Below are positions 44,162-55,454 of a stretch of 64,000 nucleotides of DNA, in pieces. The position numbers were made by a program, and so were the translations under genes. This DNA comes from Salipiger mangrovisoli (GTDB lineage Bacteria; Pseudomonadota; Alphaproteobacteria; Rhodobacterales; Rhodobacteraceae). The stretch lies in contig NZ_JADFFK010000018.1 of assembly GCF_015223355.1 (NCBI RefSeq), positions 62,001 through 126,000 on the forward strand. The letters are read 5' to 3'. The notes beneath the pieces are model-generated. The model did no database searches. It was not told the origin of the DNA and saw nothing but the letters and a program-made list of their open reading frames with translations. Positions within the stretch are counted from its first letter, which is position 1. Each line of letters starts with the position of its first letter.

Positions 44162-44596
44162 ATGCCGATCCGCTACCTGCACACCATGGTTCGCGTGAAG
44201 GATCTCGATAAATCCATTGCTTTTTATGAATTGCTCGGCCTGAAGGAACGGCGCCGGACCGAAAGCGAGAAGGGCCGCTTCACTCTCGTCTTCCTTTGCC
44301 CTCCGGACCAGGATGATGGCACCGCCGACGTCGAGCTGACCTACAACTGGGACGGCGACGAGGGGCTCCCGTCGGATTCGCGCCATTTCGGCCATCTCGC
44401 CTACTCGGTGCCCGACATCTACGCGGCCTGCCAGGCGCTGATGGATGCGGGCGTGACGATCAACCGGCCGCCGCGCGACGGACACATGGCCTTTGTCCGC
44501 TCGCCGGACAACGTGTCGATCGAGCTGCTGCAGCAGGGCGATGCCAAGGAGCCCGCCGAACCCTGGGCAAGCATGCCCAATACCGGCCACTGGTAA
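44162..44596 (+). CDS. gloA: Lactoylglutathione lyase (glyoxalase I)
   Basis: 144 residues with all four metal ligands: His7 (RYLHTMVRV), Glu58 (ADVELTYNWD), His78 (FGHLAYSV) and Glu121 (SIELLQQ). It converts the hemithioacetal of methylglyoxal and glutathione to lactoylglutathione. The SPDNVSIELLQ ending is standard for the family. It is followed 4 nt later by a DUF1194 gene on the same strand, though a functional link is not evident. Confidence 0.95.
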   Translation: MPIRYLHTMVRVKDLDKSIAFYELLGLKERRRTESEKGRFTLVFLCPPDQDDGTADVELTYNWDGDEGLPSDSRHFGHLAYSVPDIYAACQALMDAGVTINRPPRDGHMAFVRSPDNVSIELLQQGDAKEPAEPWASMPNTGHW

Positions 44597-44600
44597 AGCG

Positions 44601-45350
44601 ATGGGCGCGCGTCTCGCCTGCGGTCTGAGGCTGGGGCTGACGCTTGGGCTGGGCCTTTGGTCCGGCTCCGCCGCAGTGGCGCAGGAGACGCCCTGCCGGC
44701 TTGCGCTGCTGCTGGCGCTCGACGTGTCCTCCTCGGTGGATGACCAGGAGTACCGGCTGCAGAAGGAAGGGCTGGCGGGGGCTCTGCGCGATCCGGACGT
44801 GCGCCGCGCCATCCTCGAGGGCGGTGGCGGCGTCGCGCTTTCTGCCTACGAGTGGAGCGGGCGCAACCAGTCGCAGCTGGTGCTGGACTGGATCATGCTG
44901 CAAGACGAGGCGACGATCGACGCAGTGGTGGTGCGCCTGTTGAGCGCGCCGCGCAGCTACAATCGCTACCCCACCGCGATGGGCTACGCGCTGGGCTTCG
45001 GCGCGGGCATCCTCGAAGCGGCACCGGCCTGCGAACGCCAGGTCATCGACGTGTCCGGAGACGGCATCACCAACGACGGTTTCCGGCCGCAGCAGGCCTA
45101 TGCGCATTACCCGTTCGAAGGGGTGACGGTGAACGGGCTGGCGGTGATGGGCTCGGACCCGCGGGTGGTCGAATATTTCGAGGGCGAGGTGCGGCACGGG
45201 CCGGGGGCCTTTGTCGAGATTGCCTCGGGCTACGAGGATTTCCTGCGCGCCATGTCGCGCAAGCTGTTCCGCGAGCTGAATGACATGATGGTGGGCGAAT
45301 TGGTGCCCAACCCCAGCCCGGCTGGCCCCGAGGACATCGAGCTGCGCTAA
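44601..45350 (+). CDS. DUF1194 periplasmic VWA-like protein (copy 2)
   Basis: 249 residues. A signal peptide (about 1-27, ending AAVAQ) precedes a VWA-like fold with a DxSxS motif, [15 protein letters not shown], and a second conserved block, [13 protein letters not shown]. It belongs to the same family as 33747-34478 but is divergent in sequence, so the two are not a recent duplication. The ATG at 44601 begins 4 nt after gloA, and the frame also runs upstream inside gloA without a signal peptide. Function of DUF1194 is unknown; metal-dependent protein binding in the periplasm is plausible. Confidence 0.88.
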   Translation: MGARLACGLRLGLTLGLGLWSGSAAVAQETPCRLALLLALDVSSSVDDQEYRLQKEGLAGALRDPDVRRAILEGGGGVALSAYEWSGRNQSQLVLDWIMLQDEATIDAVVVRLLSAPRSYNRYPTAMGYALGFGAGILEAAPACERQVIDVSGDGITNDGFRPQQAYAHYPFEGVTVNGLAVMGSDPRVVEYFEGEVRHGPGAFVEIASGYEDFLRAMSRKLFRELNDMMVGELVPNPSPAGPEDIELR

Positions 45351-45418
45351 GCCCGTCTTGGTCCCGCGCGGCAGCGCGCCTATATCTGCGGAAACGGCCT
45401 GCTTGCGGAGAAAAAGCC

Positions 45419-46456
45419 ATGGGATATGCGAAGACGGCCCTGCTGATGGCCGCGATGACCGCCCTGTTCATGGGCCTCGGCTACCTGATCGGCGGCAGTT
45501 CGGGCATGGTGATCGCGCTCATTTTCGCCGGGGGGATGAATGCGTTCACCTGGTGGAATTCCGACAAGATGGTGCTGCGGATGCATGGCGCGCAGCCGCT
45601 GTCACCGGGGGATCGCTTCGGGCTTCATGACATGGTGGCCGAGCTGGCCCGGAACGCCGGGTTGCCGGTGCCGAAGGTTTATCTGATGGACAACCCGCAG
45701 CCCAATGCGTTTGCCACCGGGCGCAACCCGCAGAACGCCGCCGTGGCGGTGACCACCGGACTGCTGCGCAGCCTCTCGCGCGAGGAACTGGCCGGGGTGG
45801 TGGCGCATGAACTGGCCCATATCCGCAACCATGACACGGCGATCATGACCGTCACCGCGACCTTTGCCGGGGCGATCTCTATGCTGGCGAACTTCGCCTT
45901 CTTCTTTGGCGGCTCGCGCGATGAGAACCGCATGGGCATCGTCGGCACGCTGGCGATGATGTTCCTGGCGCCGATGGCGGCGGGGCTGGTGCAGATGGCA
46001 ATCAGCCGGACGCGCGAATATGCCGCCGACAAGGCCGGGGCAGAGATCTGCGGCAACCCGCTGTGGCTGGCCTCGGCGCTGGCGCAGATCCAGCGCGGCG
46101 CGTCTCATATCGACAACCTGCGGGCCGAGGCGAACCCGGCCACCGCCCATATGTTCATCATCAACCCGCTGCACATGCACAAGCGCGACAACCTCTTTGC
46201 CACCCACCCGGCCACCGAAAACCGCATCGCGGCGCTGCAGGAACTGGCTGCGCAGGGCGGCCATGGCCAGCGGCGCCCCGGCAGGCAGAGCGGATCGGGT
46301 GGCGATTGGGATGGCGCGGGAAGCGAATTCGCCGGGCGCAACGATCGCCGCGAGGTGATCGAAGATGACCCGAATCGCCCAAGCGTTGCCGGGCGTCCGC
46401 GCCCGGTGCGGCGCAAGCGCCGTGACGAAGGCGAGGGCGAGGGGCCGTGGAGCTGA
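45419..46456 (+). CDS. htpX: Membrane zinc metalloprotease HtpX
   Basis: 345 residues. Two N-terminal transmembrane helices (about 5-45) are followed by the zinc site HELAH at 130-134 ([15 protein letters not shown]). Two further hydrophobic segments follow (about 140-190), and [15 protein letters not shown] holds the third ligand Glu. HtpX degrades misfolded membrane proteins with FtsH. The C-terminal ~60 residues form an unusual Arg/Gly-rich, disordered-looking tail ([13 protein letters not shown] to [17 protein letters not shown]), longer than E. coli HtpX. It stands alone after the DUF1194 gene. Confidence 0.93.
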   Translation: MGYAKTALLMAAMTALFMGLGYLIGGSSGMVIALIFAGGMNAFTWWNSDKMVLRMHGAQPLSPGDRFGLHDMVAELARNAGLPVPKVYLMDNPQPNAFATGRNPQNAAVAVTTGLLRSLSREELAGVVAHELAHIRNHDTAIMTVTATFAGAISMLANFAFFFGGSRDENRMGIVGTLAMMFLAPMAAGLVQMAISRTREYAADKAGAEICGNPLWLASALAQIQRGASHIDNLRAEANPATAHMFIINPLHMHKRDNLFATHPATENRIAALQELAAQGGHGQRRPGRQSGSGGDWDGAGSEFAGRNDRREVIEDDPNRPSVAGRPRPVRRKRRDEGEGEGPWS

Positions 46457-46493
46457 GCGCCACTCCGGCCCGGCGCCCCCGAGGGCAGGCGCG

Positions 46494-46991
46494 TCAGTAG
46501 ATGTAGCGGATCTGGTCGGTCCAGAACCGTTCCAGCCGCCGCAGCCCGCTGTTCACGTCCTCGAGCCCTTGCAGGTCGACGATTTGCCGTGCCTCCAGGC
46601 CTTCGGAGTGGCGCTGGAACAGCTCTTCGACTAGGCCGCGGATGTTGCGCCCCTTCTCGGTCAGCCGAACCCGTACCGAGCGGCGGTCGATCTCGCAGCG
46701 CTGGTGGTGCATGTAGCCCATGTCGACCAGCTTCTTGAGGTTGTAGCTGACGTTCGAGCCCTGGTAGTAGCCGCGCGACTTCAGTTCGCCCGCGGTCACT
46801 TCATTGTCGCCGATATTGAACAGAAGCAGCGCCTGCACGGCGTTGATCTCGAGAATATTGACGCGCTCGAACTCGTCCTTGATCACGTCGAGCAGCAATC
46901 GGTGCAGCCGCTCGAGCAGTGACAGGGTTTCAAGGTAGCCCGCCACGTAGCCCGTGACCGGCTTTCTTCCAAGGGGGGCGTGGATACTCAT
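46494..46991 (-). CDS. ldtR: MarR-type winged-helix regulator (LdtR-like)
   Basis: 165 residues. The winged helix is seen in VTAGELKSRGYYQGSNVSYNLKK, with HHQRCEIDRRSVRVRLTEKG forming the wing. It closely resembles LdtR of Rhizobiales and other alphaproteobacteria, which controls L,D-transpeptidase and osmotic stress genes. The gene is single and convergent with htpX. The symbol is from family resemblance; no ldt target gene is adjacent. Orthologues in roseobacters often carry the same FERVNILEINAVQALLLFN core. Confidence 0.8.
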   Translation of the reverse strand: MSIHAPLGRKPVTGYVAGYLETLSLLERLHRLLLDVIKDEFERVNILEINAVQALLLFNIGDNEVTAGELKSRGYYQGSNVSYNLKKLVDMGYMHHQRCEIDRRSVRVRLTEKGRNIRGLVEELFQRHSEGLEARQIVDLQGLEDVNSGLRRLERFWTDQIRYIY

Positions 46992-47099
46992 GACCGTCTC
47001 CGCCAGAACCGAATGACCGAAGTTTCTGGCGGGGAAAGACCAAGAATAGGTTAAATCTAGTCAGATGTGCCGAAAAGCGCGGGCACCGGGCCGACCGGA

Positions 47100-47359
47100 T
47101 CAGCCGCCCGCGGCAACGCGGGTGATCTCGGCGATCAGCGGGCGCAGCTCTTCGGGAGCCGGACGCTGGCCGGAAATCCACTGGTAGAGATCGGGGTCAT
47201 ACTCGTCGAGCAGCGCCTCATAGGCATCGAGCTCGGCGTCGGTCATCGCCTCGAGCCGCGCGTCGGTGTAACGCACCAGGATGATGTCCATCTCCTTGGT
47301 GCCGCGGCGCATCGAGCGCATCCTGAGCCGCTTGAGCCGGTTCTCGCGGGTCTCTTCGG

Positions 47360-47363
<4 letters not shown>
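47100..47363 (-). CDS. sdhE: Succinate dehydrogenase assembly factor SdhE
   Basis: 87 residues, a small helical protein with the SdhE signature RSMRRGTKEMDIIL (the RGxxE motif needed for flavinylation) and LDEYDPDLYQWISG. SdhE helps attach FAD covalently to the succinate dehydrogenase flavoprotein. Its ATG overlaps the stop of an XRE regulator gene by 4 nt on the minus strand. The sdh genes themselves are not in the window. Confidence 0.92.
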
Positions 47364-49077
<1,714 letters not shown>

Positions 49078-49078
<1 letters not shown>

Positions 49079-49482
49079 TGCCCGGCGCGCTGCCGGAGTT
49101 CTTTTTCCGCATCCGCGACAACGGAGCGCTGGTGTTCCGCGTGGACGCGGAGAACCGGCAGCGTCGCATCGAGATGACCCAGATCGCGGTGATCAACCTT
49201 GGCAAAAGCGAGGTGCGCGCGCATGGCGCGCACGCGCTGACCCCCGAAGAGCACGCGGCAATCGTCGAATGGATGGACGCACGCAAGGCGCTGCTGGCGC
49301 AGCGCGCGTTCGACGAGATCCTGCGCACCGTCGACCAGCTCAATATCGCGGCGCAATGGGCGCAGTCCAAGGCCAGCGATGCCGAGCTCGACGCGGTGAC
49401 GGACGACCTGCTGCTGGCCATGCACGACCTGCGTGGCGCGCTGGTCCGGCGACGCTCCGAGAAACTGAGCCGCGAGACCTGA
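49078..49482 (+). CDS. Conserved protein of unknown function downstream of aatA
   Basis: 134 residues, soluble, with no signal peptide. The N-terminal half is beta-rich (FFFRIRDNGALVFRVDAENRQ) and the C-terminal half is helical (KALLAQRAFDEILRTVDQLN). No named domain is recognised. The 1-base stop/start overlap with aatA indicates translational coupling. It resembles small roseobacter hypothetical proteins found in the same position, from memory only. Confidence 0.75.
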
Positions 49483-49500
49483 CCCGCGAGGGCCCGGCCG

Positions 49501-50457
49501 TCAGATCGCCCCGGAGCGCCAGTCCTCGAACTCTTCGGTGAAGCTCATGCGGATCCAGTCGTAGACCGCGCGGACTTCCTCGCCGGGTTGGCGTGCCAGC
49601 ATTTGCAACATGTAGCCGCGTTGGCTCTCCTGCTCGACCGGCAGGGCGGGCACCAGCGCGCCGCTGCCCAGCTTGCTGTCAACCAGTCCGCGCCAGCCGA
49701 GAGCAATCCCAAGGCCGGTCTCGGCGGCCTGGATGACGTGATCGTAGCTGTTGAACCGGAGGCGGTCACCGGGCTTGCTGTGTGCGCCGGTTCCCTCGCC
49801 GAGCTGCGCCAGCCAACTTGACCAGGTGAACCACGGAGGCGCGTCGACGGTGCTGAGATCGATCAGCGGCATGTGGCGCAGGTGTTCGGGCCGGACCAGT
49901 TGCGGATGGGCATCGCGGAAGCCGGCGCTACAGACCGCAAGCACCCGCTCGGCGAAGAGGCAGGTCTCTGTCTCGGTCGTCGGGCGCCGGGTCTCCATGC
50001 GGATCACCAGCTCGGCCTCGGGACCGGGACCGGATTCGGGCACCTGGCGGGTGAGCAGCGAGATGCCGAGATCGGGGAAGGCGGCGCAGAGCGACGGGAA
50101 GACCGGAAGGAACCGGAGCCCGGCAAAGGCAAGGTCGGTTTCGATCACCACCGTGCGCCGGCGGGCGGGCCGTTGCAGGCGCAGGAATCCTTCGGCGGCT
50201 TCGCCGAGATGCGGGCTCAGCGCGGCACGCAGTTCCTGCCCCTCTCGGGTCAGGGCGATGCCGCGACGGCCGCGGGACAGCAGGACCCGGCCGAGCGAGT
50301 CCTCCAGTGACTTCATCCTCTGGCTGAGCCGCGGCTGCGAGAGCCCGGCAAGCTCCGCGGCGCGTGACAGCTGCCCGCATTCCGCGACCAGCAGGAACAG
50401 GCTGAGATCGGCACTGTAGCGGGCGAATGTGCCATAAGGATTGTCAATATCAGACAT
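49501..50457 (-). CDS. LysR family transcriptional regulator
   Basis: 318 residues. The N-terminal winged helix (about 12-72, QLSRAAELAGLSQPRLSQRMKSLEDS) is followed by a substrate-binding-type effector domain. The second helix reads SQPRLSQR where SxxxVSR/Q is common. It is divergent from the choline-sulfatase gene (197-bp gap) and is the likely activator of the choline-sulfate genes, possibly sensing choline or its sulfate ester (inference). It is not of the standard BetI (TetR) type. Confidence 0.9.
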   Translation of the reverse strand: MSDIDNPYGTFARYSADLSLFLLVAECGQLSRAAELAGLSQPRLSQRMKSLEDSLGRVLLSRGRRGIALTREGQELRAALSPHLGEAAEGFLRLQRPARRRTVVIETDLAFAGLRFLPVFPSLCAAFPDLGISLLTRQVPESGPGPEAELVIRMETRRPTTETETCLFAERVLAVCSAGFRDAHPQLVRPEHLRHMPLIDLSTVDAPPWFTWSSWLAQLGEGTGAHSKPGDRLRFNSYDHVIQAAETGLGIALGWRGLVDSKLGSGALVPALPVEQESQRGYMLQMLARQPGEEVRAVYDWIRMSFTEEFEDWRSGAI

Positions 50458-50654
50458 AAGGTGATTTCGCGGTTCATTCGACGGAAAGTCAACTAGTCTC
50501 CGCAGAACTTATATCATGACACTTTCGCGACGACCCGCCGCGCCTGCTCCCTGATCGGGGCTGGCAGGATGTGCGGTGGTGTGCGCGGTGCGGTGAGCAC
50601 ACGCATAGGGCGTTTTGGTGTCTTGATGCCCACCTGGAAAGGACAGCGCCCCGC

Positions 50655-52178
50655 ATGAGCCCGCAGAGCCGCCCCAATATCCTGATCTTCATGGTCGATC
50701 AGCTCAATGGGACGCTGTTCCCCGACGGGCCAGCCGACTGGCTGCATGCCCCCAACCTCAAGGCACTGGCAGCGCGCTCCACCCGCTTTCGCAACGCCTA
50801 TACCGCCTCGCCGCTCTGCGCCCCGGGCCGGGCGAGCTACATGTCGGGGCAGCTGCCCTCGCGGACCGGGGTCTATGACAATGCCGCCGAATTCGCCTCT
50901 TCCATCCCGACCTACGCCCACCACCTGCGCCGCGCGGGCTACCAGACCTGCCTCTCGGGCAAGATGCATTTCGTCGGGCCCGACCAGCTGCACGGCTTCG
51001 AGGAGCGGCTGACCACCGACATCTATCCGCCCGACTTCGGCTGGACCCCGGACTACCGCAAGCCCGGCGAGCGCATCGACTGGTGGTATCACAATATGGG
51101 CTCGGTCACCGGCTCGGGCGTCGCCGAGATCTCGAACCAGATGGAATACGACGACGAGGTCGCCTACCACGCCACCCGCAAGGTCTACGATCTGGGCCGC
51201 GGCCATGACGCCCGGCCCTGGTGCCTGACGGTCAGCTTCACCCACCCGCATGACCCCTACGTGGCGCGGCGCAAGTACTGGGACCTCTACGAGGATTGCG
51301 AACACCTGCTGCCCGAGGTCGGCCCGATCCCCTACGAAGAGCAGGACGCCCATTCGAAGCGCATCTTCGACGCCAACGACTGGCGCAGCTTCACCCTGAC
51401 CGAGGACGACGTGCGCCGCTCGCGCCGCGCCTATTTCGCCAATATCTCCTATCTCGACGACAAGATCGGCGAGGTCATGGAGGCGCTGCGCGGCACCCGG
51501 CAGGAAGAGAGCACGATCATCCTGCTGGTCTCGGACCACGGCGACATGCTCGGCAACCGCGGCCTCTGGTTCAAGATGTCCTTCTTCGAGGGCTCGGCCC
51601 GCGTGCCGCTGATGATCGCCGCGCCGCAGATGCAGCCCGGCCGCGTCGACACGCCGGTCAGCAACATCGACGTCTGCCCGACGCTCTGCGACCTCGCCGG
51701 GGTGCCCTTCGGAGAGATCGCCCCCTGGACCGACGGCGAAAGCCTGGTGCCGCTGGGGCAGGGCGGGGCGCGCGGAACCCCGGTCGCCATGGAATACGCC
51801 GCCGAAGCCTCTTACGCGCCTATGGTCTGCCTGCGGCAGGGGCGCTGGAAGTACATCCGCTGCGCGTTAGATCCCGAACTTCTCTACGATCTGCAAGCGG
51901 ACCCGGATGAGCTGACCAATCTCGCGGACGACCCGCAGCACCGCGACACGCTGGAGAGCTTCCGCAGCGCCGCTGGCGCCCGCTGGGACCTCGACCGTTT
52001 CGACGCCGAGGTGCGCCAGAGCCAGGCCCGGCGCTGGATCGTTTACGAGGCCCTGCGCAACGGCGCCTATTTCCCCTGGGATTTCCAGCCGCTGCAAAAA
52101 GCCTCCGAGCGCTACATGCGCAACCACATGGATCTCAACGTCGTCGAGGAAAACGCGCGGTTCCCGCGCGACGGGTGA
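50655..52178 (+). CDS. betC: Choline-sulfatase
   Basis: 507 residues, a type I sulfatase. The cysteine matured to formylglycine is Cys55 in ASPLCAPGRASYMSG. Metal residues include Asp15-Gln16 (FMVDQLN) and the late SDHGDMLG. The CAPxR form and the C-terminal region (about 400-507, LRNGAYFPWDFQPLQKASERY) are typical of choline-sulfatases. It hydrolyses choline-O-sulfate to choline and sulfate, feeding glycine betaine synthesis. The ATG at 50655 begins at the family start. A BCCT transporter follows 111 nt downstream. A formylglycine-generating enzyme must be encoded elsewhere. Confidence 0.92.
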   Translation: MSPQSRPNILIFMVDQLNGTLFPDGPADWLHAPNLKALAARSTRFRNAYTASPLCAPGRASYMSGQLPSRTGVYDNAAEFASSIPTYAHHLRRAGYQTCLSGKMHFVGPDQLHGFEERLTTDIYPPDFGWTPDYRKPGERIDWWYHNMGSVTGSGVAEISNQMEYDDEVAYHATRKVYDLGRGHDARPWCLTVSFTHPHDPYVARRKYWDLYEDCEHLLPEVGPIPYEEQDAHSKRIFDANDWRSFTLTEDDVRRSRRAYFANISYLDDKIGEVMEALRGTRQEESTIILLVSDHGDMLGNRGLWFKMSFFEGSARVPLMIAAPQMQPGRVDTPVSNIDVCPTLCDLAGVPFGEIAPWTDGESLVPLGQGGARGTPVAMEYAAEASYAPMVCLRQGRWKYIRCALDPELLYDLQADPDELTNLADDPQHRDTLESFRSAAGARWDLDRFDAEVRQSQARRWIVYEALRNGAYFPWDFQPLQKASERYMRNHMDLNVVEENARFPRDG

Positions 52179-52289
52179 TCCGCCCGATCCCGGCGCGTGC
52201 AACCTCTCCTGCGCGCGCCAAGAGCCCGGCCGACCGAAGGGCACTGCGGCCTGGACGAAACCATTGCCCAAAACACAGGGAAAACACGT

Positions 52290-53951
52290 ATGGCAAAAAT
52301 CAAACCTCCCCTTTCGGACCTGCCGATCAAGACCGCCGACAAGGGCTTCTACAACGGCTTTTCGCTGGATGTGACGGTGACCTCCAAGCTCGCGGTCGGC
52401 GGGCTGGTCCTTTGGGCCGTCGCCTTCCCAGAACAGGCCGGCGGCGTGCTCGGCGGGCTCAACACCTTCATCCTCGCCAACTTTGCCAGCTGGTACATCT
52501 ACGTGATGGCCTTCTTCGTGGTCGTCTGCCTGGCGCTGGCGGTCTGGCCGGCGGCGGGCAAGCTCCGGCTCGGCCATGACGACGAACGCCCCGAGTTCGA
52601 CAATTTCTCGTGGTTTTCCATGATGTTCGGCGCAGGCATCGGGGTCGGCATGCTGACCTGGGCCGTCGCCGAGCCGATCTATCACTTCCGCAACAACCCC
52701 GAGGTGATCCAGGGGCTGGCCGACGGCGAGAGCATGAACAACTTCATGAACGCCTACAAGTACAGCTACCTGCACTGGGGCTTCTCGGCTTGGTCCTCCT
52801 ACGCCATCACCGGGCTGGCGCTGGCGTTTTTCGCCTACCGCCGCGGCCTGCCTCTGACCATCCGCTCGTCGTTGACGCCGCTCTTCGGCTCGGCGCTCTC
52901 GGGTCCGCTGGGGCATCTCGTCGACATCGTCGCGGTGATCGCCACGGTCCTCGGCGTGGCGCAGACGCTGGGCTTCGGGGTCGAGCAATTCGTCGCCGGC
53001 ATGAGCAAGATCGGCATCGGCGACTGGCTGGTGACCGCCGAGGGCAACGCCTCGCCCGCCGGGATCGTCGTTGCGCTGGTGGTGATCATGGGGGCCTCGA
53101 CCCTTTCGGCCCTTTCGGGCGTGGGCAAGGGCATCAAGTGGCTGTCGAACATCAACATGGGGCTGTCGATCTTCCTGCTGGCCTTCCTGATGATCTTCGG
53201 CTCGACATGGTTCGGGATGCAGGCCCTGTTCATGGGGATGATCGACTACCTGATCGCCCTGCCGAAGATGCTGTTCACCGTGTACCACGCCGACGGCACC
53301 GAGACCGGGGATGCGCTCTCGGGCTGGCAGGGCGCCTGGACGGTGTTCTACTGGGCCTGGTGGGTGGCCTTCGCCCCCTTCGTCGGCCTGTTCCTCGCGC
53401 GCATCTCGCGCGGTCGGACGATCCGCGAGTTCGTGCTGGGTGCGATGATCGTCCCCTCGATCATGTGCTTCGTGTGGTTCTCCTTCGCCGGCGGCACGGC
53501 GATCGACATGGAGCTCTCGGGCGTGGCGGACGGCGCGATCTTCGCCTCCACCGACGGCGCCAAGATCTTCACCATGACCGGCCTCATGCTGGGCGACGTG
53601 CTGGGCTGGGGCATGGCGGTGATCATCGTGATCCTGCTGATGACCTATCTCGTCACCTCGGCCGACTCGGCGGTGCTGATCGTCAACACGATCAACGCGG
53701 CGGGTGACGAGGGGCCCAAGGCACGCCCGCATATCATCTTCTGGGGTGTCACGCTCGGGCTCGTGGTGGCGGCCCTGCTGCTGGTCGGCGGGCTCACCGC
53801 GATCCAGACCGCGATGGTGATCGGCGCGCTGCCATTCTCCGTGGTGATGCTGCTGATGTGCTTCAGCCTGTTCAAGGCGATCTACCGCGACGGCCTGAGG
53901 GCGCGGCATGGGGTGACCTCGATCACCGTCGAGTTGCCGCCGGCAGAATGA
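52290..53951 (+). CDS. BCCT family betaine/choline/carnitine transporter
   Basis: 553 residues with 12 predicted transmembrane helices. The family glycine segment is MMFGAGIGVGMLTWAVAEPI, and the Trp-rich region is FYWAWWVAFAPFVGLFLARI followed by SRGRTIREF. It takes up quaternary ammonium compounds such as choline, betaine or choline sulfate with sodium or protons. Downstream of betC it probably imports choline-O-sulfate or choline. MAKIKPPLSDLP at 52290 is preferred over the longer frame at 52197. A strong hairpin follows the stop. Confidence 0.92.
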   Translation: MAKIKPPLSDLPIKTADKGFYNGFSLDVTVTSKLAVGGLVLWAVAFPEQAGGVLGGLNTFILANFASWYIYVMAFFVVVCLALAVWPAAGKLRLGHDDERPEFDNFSWFSMMFGAGIGVGMLTWAVAEPIYHFRNNPEVIQGLADGESMNNFMNAYKYSYLHWGFSAWSSYAITGLALAFFAYRRGLPLTIRSSLTPLFGSALSGPLGHLVDIVAVIATVLGVAQTLGFGVEQFVAGMSKIGIGDWLVTAEGNASPAGIVVALVVIMGASTLSALSGVGKGIKWLSNINMGLSIFLLAFLMIFGSTWFGMQALFMGMIDYLIALPKMLFTVYHADGTETGDALSGWQGAWTVFYWAWWVAFAPFVGLFLARISRGRTIREFVLGAMIVPSIMCFVWFSFAGGTAIDMELSGVADGAIFASTDGAKIFTMTGLMLGDVLGWGMAVIIVILLMTYLVTSADSAVLIVNTINAAGDEGPKARPHIIFWGVTLGLVVAALLLVGGLTAIQTAMVIGALPFSVVMLLMCFSLFKAIYRDGLRARHGVTSITVELPPAE

Positions 53952-53972
53952 GCCAGCACGCGATATGACATG

Positions 53973-54009
53973 CCGGCCGGCGCTGCGATGCGCCGGCCGG
54001 TTCCGTTTC
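53973..54009 (+). terminator. Terminator after the BCCT gene
   Basis: CCGGCCGGCGC (53973-53983) is perfectly complementary to GCGCCGGCCGG (53990-54000), with loop TGCGAT, followed by TTCCGTTTC. It is 21 nt after the stop codon. Confidence 0.75.
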
Positions 54010-54102
54010 GTGGCTCGAGTCGCGCCCAGGGTGAACAATAGGCACCCCTGGTGGGTCAATGTTTCCGCGACAGACGACTCGCAAAGGAAATGCGGCAAAA
54101 AA

Positions 54103-54130
54103 TTGACATACCCCCTCTGCCTGCTAGGTC
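54103..54130 (+). promoter_or_regulatory. Candidate sigma-70 promoter for the small secreted protein gene
   Basis: TTGACA (54103-54108) is a perfect -35 box, and TAGGTC (54125-54130) is a weak -10 at 16-bp spacing. It lies 40 bp before the ATG at 54171, after an A-rich stretch. Confidence 0.4.
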
Positions 54131-54170
54131 TTGACGCGGTGATCCGGTGCCCCGGTCTGTGAGGGATGAC

Positions 54171-54488
54171 ATGCGAGTTCTTTGTTTTGCAGCCGCCTGC
54201 GCGGCCACGATGGCCGGTTCAGGCGTGGCAATGGCGGCCAGCCAGGGCTATCCCGGCGATATGTACATGCCCGGCTCGGCGGGCTTCGTGCCGGGCGGCG
54301 GTGACCAGCCGCTGATCCAATCCTATCCGGCGTCCAGCATGTGCGCGCGCGGCCTGCAGCCGGTGATCCTCGGCGGGCAAATCTGGTGCGGCACGCCCAC
54401 GGGCGGCAGCTACCACGACCCCTCGGCCGCGCCTCGCGTCTCGCGCTCTGCACCGCTCCCCCGCGTCTATGCTCCCGCCGGGGAGTAG
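54171..54488 (+). CDS. Small secreted protein, function unknown
   Basis: 105 residues. A signal peptide (about 1-23, ending VAMAAS) precedes a mature part rich in Gly, Pro and Ser with two cysteines (SSMCARGLQPVI and QIWCGTPTG). The C-terminus is Pro/Arg-rich. No known domain is recognised. GAGGGAT lies 4-10 nt before the ATG at 54171, whereas an upstream GTG has no such site. It stands alone before suhB, with its own likely promoter. Probably a periplasmic protein with one disulfide. Confidence 0.65.
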   Translation: MRVLCFAAACAATMAGSGVAMAASQGYPGDMYMPGSAGFVPGGGDQPLIQSYPASSMCARGLQPVILGGQIWCGTPTGGSYHDPSAAPRVSRSAPLPRVYAPAGE

Positions 54489-54586
54489 TCCGCCGCCGAG
54501 GCGTGTCGCCCAAGGCCATACGGACTTGGCTTTTTCCGGCGGGCCGCGTATACGCGCGGCTTGAACCAATTCCGGGAACCGTCGCC

Positions 54587-55378
54587 ATGCAGGGCAGTGC
54601 CAACCTCAACATCATGATCAAGGCCGCGCGCAAGGCGGGCCGCTCGCTGGTCAAGGACTTCCGCGAGGTCGAGAATCTTCAGGTCTCGATGAAGGGCGCG
54701 GGCGACTTCGTGTCGCGCGCCGACATCGCCGCCGAAAAGATTCTCAAGGACGAGCTGCTCGGCGCGCGCCCGACCTACGGCTGGCTTGGCGAAGAGGGCG
54801 GCGGCCAGGACGGCGAGGATCCGACCCGCCGCTGGATCGTCGATCCGCTGGATGGCACCACCAACTTCCTGCACGGCCTGCCGCACTGGGCGATCTCCAT
54901 CGCGCTCGAGCACAAGGGCAAGATCGTCGCCGGCGTGGTCTTCGACCCGGCCAAGGACGAGATGTTCTACGCCGAGAAGGGCGCCGGCGCCTGGCTCAAC
55001 GACTCGCGCCGCCTGCGCGTCTCGGGCCGTCACCGGATGATCGAGGCGATCTTCGCCACCGGCGTGCCCTTTGCCGCCAAGAAAACCCTTCCGGCGACCC
55101 TCAAGGATCTCGCTCGCCTGATGCCCGAATGCGCCGGCGTGCGGCGCTGGGGCTCGGCGGCGCTCGATCTGGCCTATGTGGCGGCAGGCCGCTACGACGG
55201 CTACTGGGAGCGGGAGCTGAACATCTGGGACATCGCCGCGGGCGGGCTCATCGCCTCCGAGGCCGGTGCCCTGGTCGAAGGCATCCGCGAGGACCAGGAC
55301 CCCTATGAGGCCGGCGCGATCCTCTGCGCCAGCAACAACATCTTCGACCCCTTCGCCAAGACCATCCGCGAGCTCTGA
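54587..55378 (+). CDS. suhB: Inositol-1-monophosphatase family protein SuhB
   Basis: 263 residues. The metal-site motifs of the FIG/IMPase superfamily are intact: WLGEEGG, then DPLDGTTNFLHG (about 86-97) and ELNIWDIAAGGLIASEAG. It hydrolyses inositol-1-phosphate; in E. coli SuhB also joins the rRNA antitermination complex. The frame is open upstream to 54341, but MQGSANLNIMIKAARKAG at 54587 is the normal family start. An intrinsic terminator follows. Confidence 0.93.
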   Translation: MQGSANLNIMIKAARKAGRSLVKDFREVENLQVSMKGAGDFVSRADIAAEKILKDELLGARPTYGWLGEEGGGQDGEDPTRRWIVDPLDGTTNFLHGLPHWAISIALEHKGKIVAGVVFDPAKDEMFYAEKGAGAWLNDSRRLRVSGRHRMIEAIFATGVPFAAKKTLPATLKDLARLMPECAGVRRWGSAALDLAYVAAGRYDGYWERELNIWDIAAGGLIASEAGALVEGIREDQDPYEAGAILCASNNIFDPFAKTIREL

Positions 55379-55405
55379 GCGCGCGGCGCGAAACGCAGAC
55401 TGTCG

Positions 55406-55441
55406 AAAGCCCGGATGCCCGAGATGGCCGCCGGGCTTTTT
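55406..55441 (+). terminator. Rho-independent terminator after suhB
   Basis: AAAGCCCGG (55406-55414) pairs with CCGGGCTTT (55431-55439), ending in a run of T (55437-55441). It starts 28 nt after the suhB stop; the loop is 16 nt with some internal pairing. Confidence 0.8.
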
Positions 55442-55454
55442 GCTGCGCGAGGCG

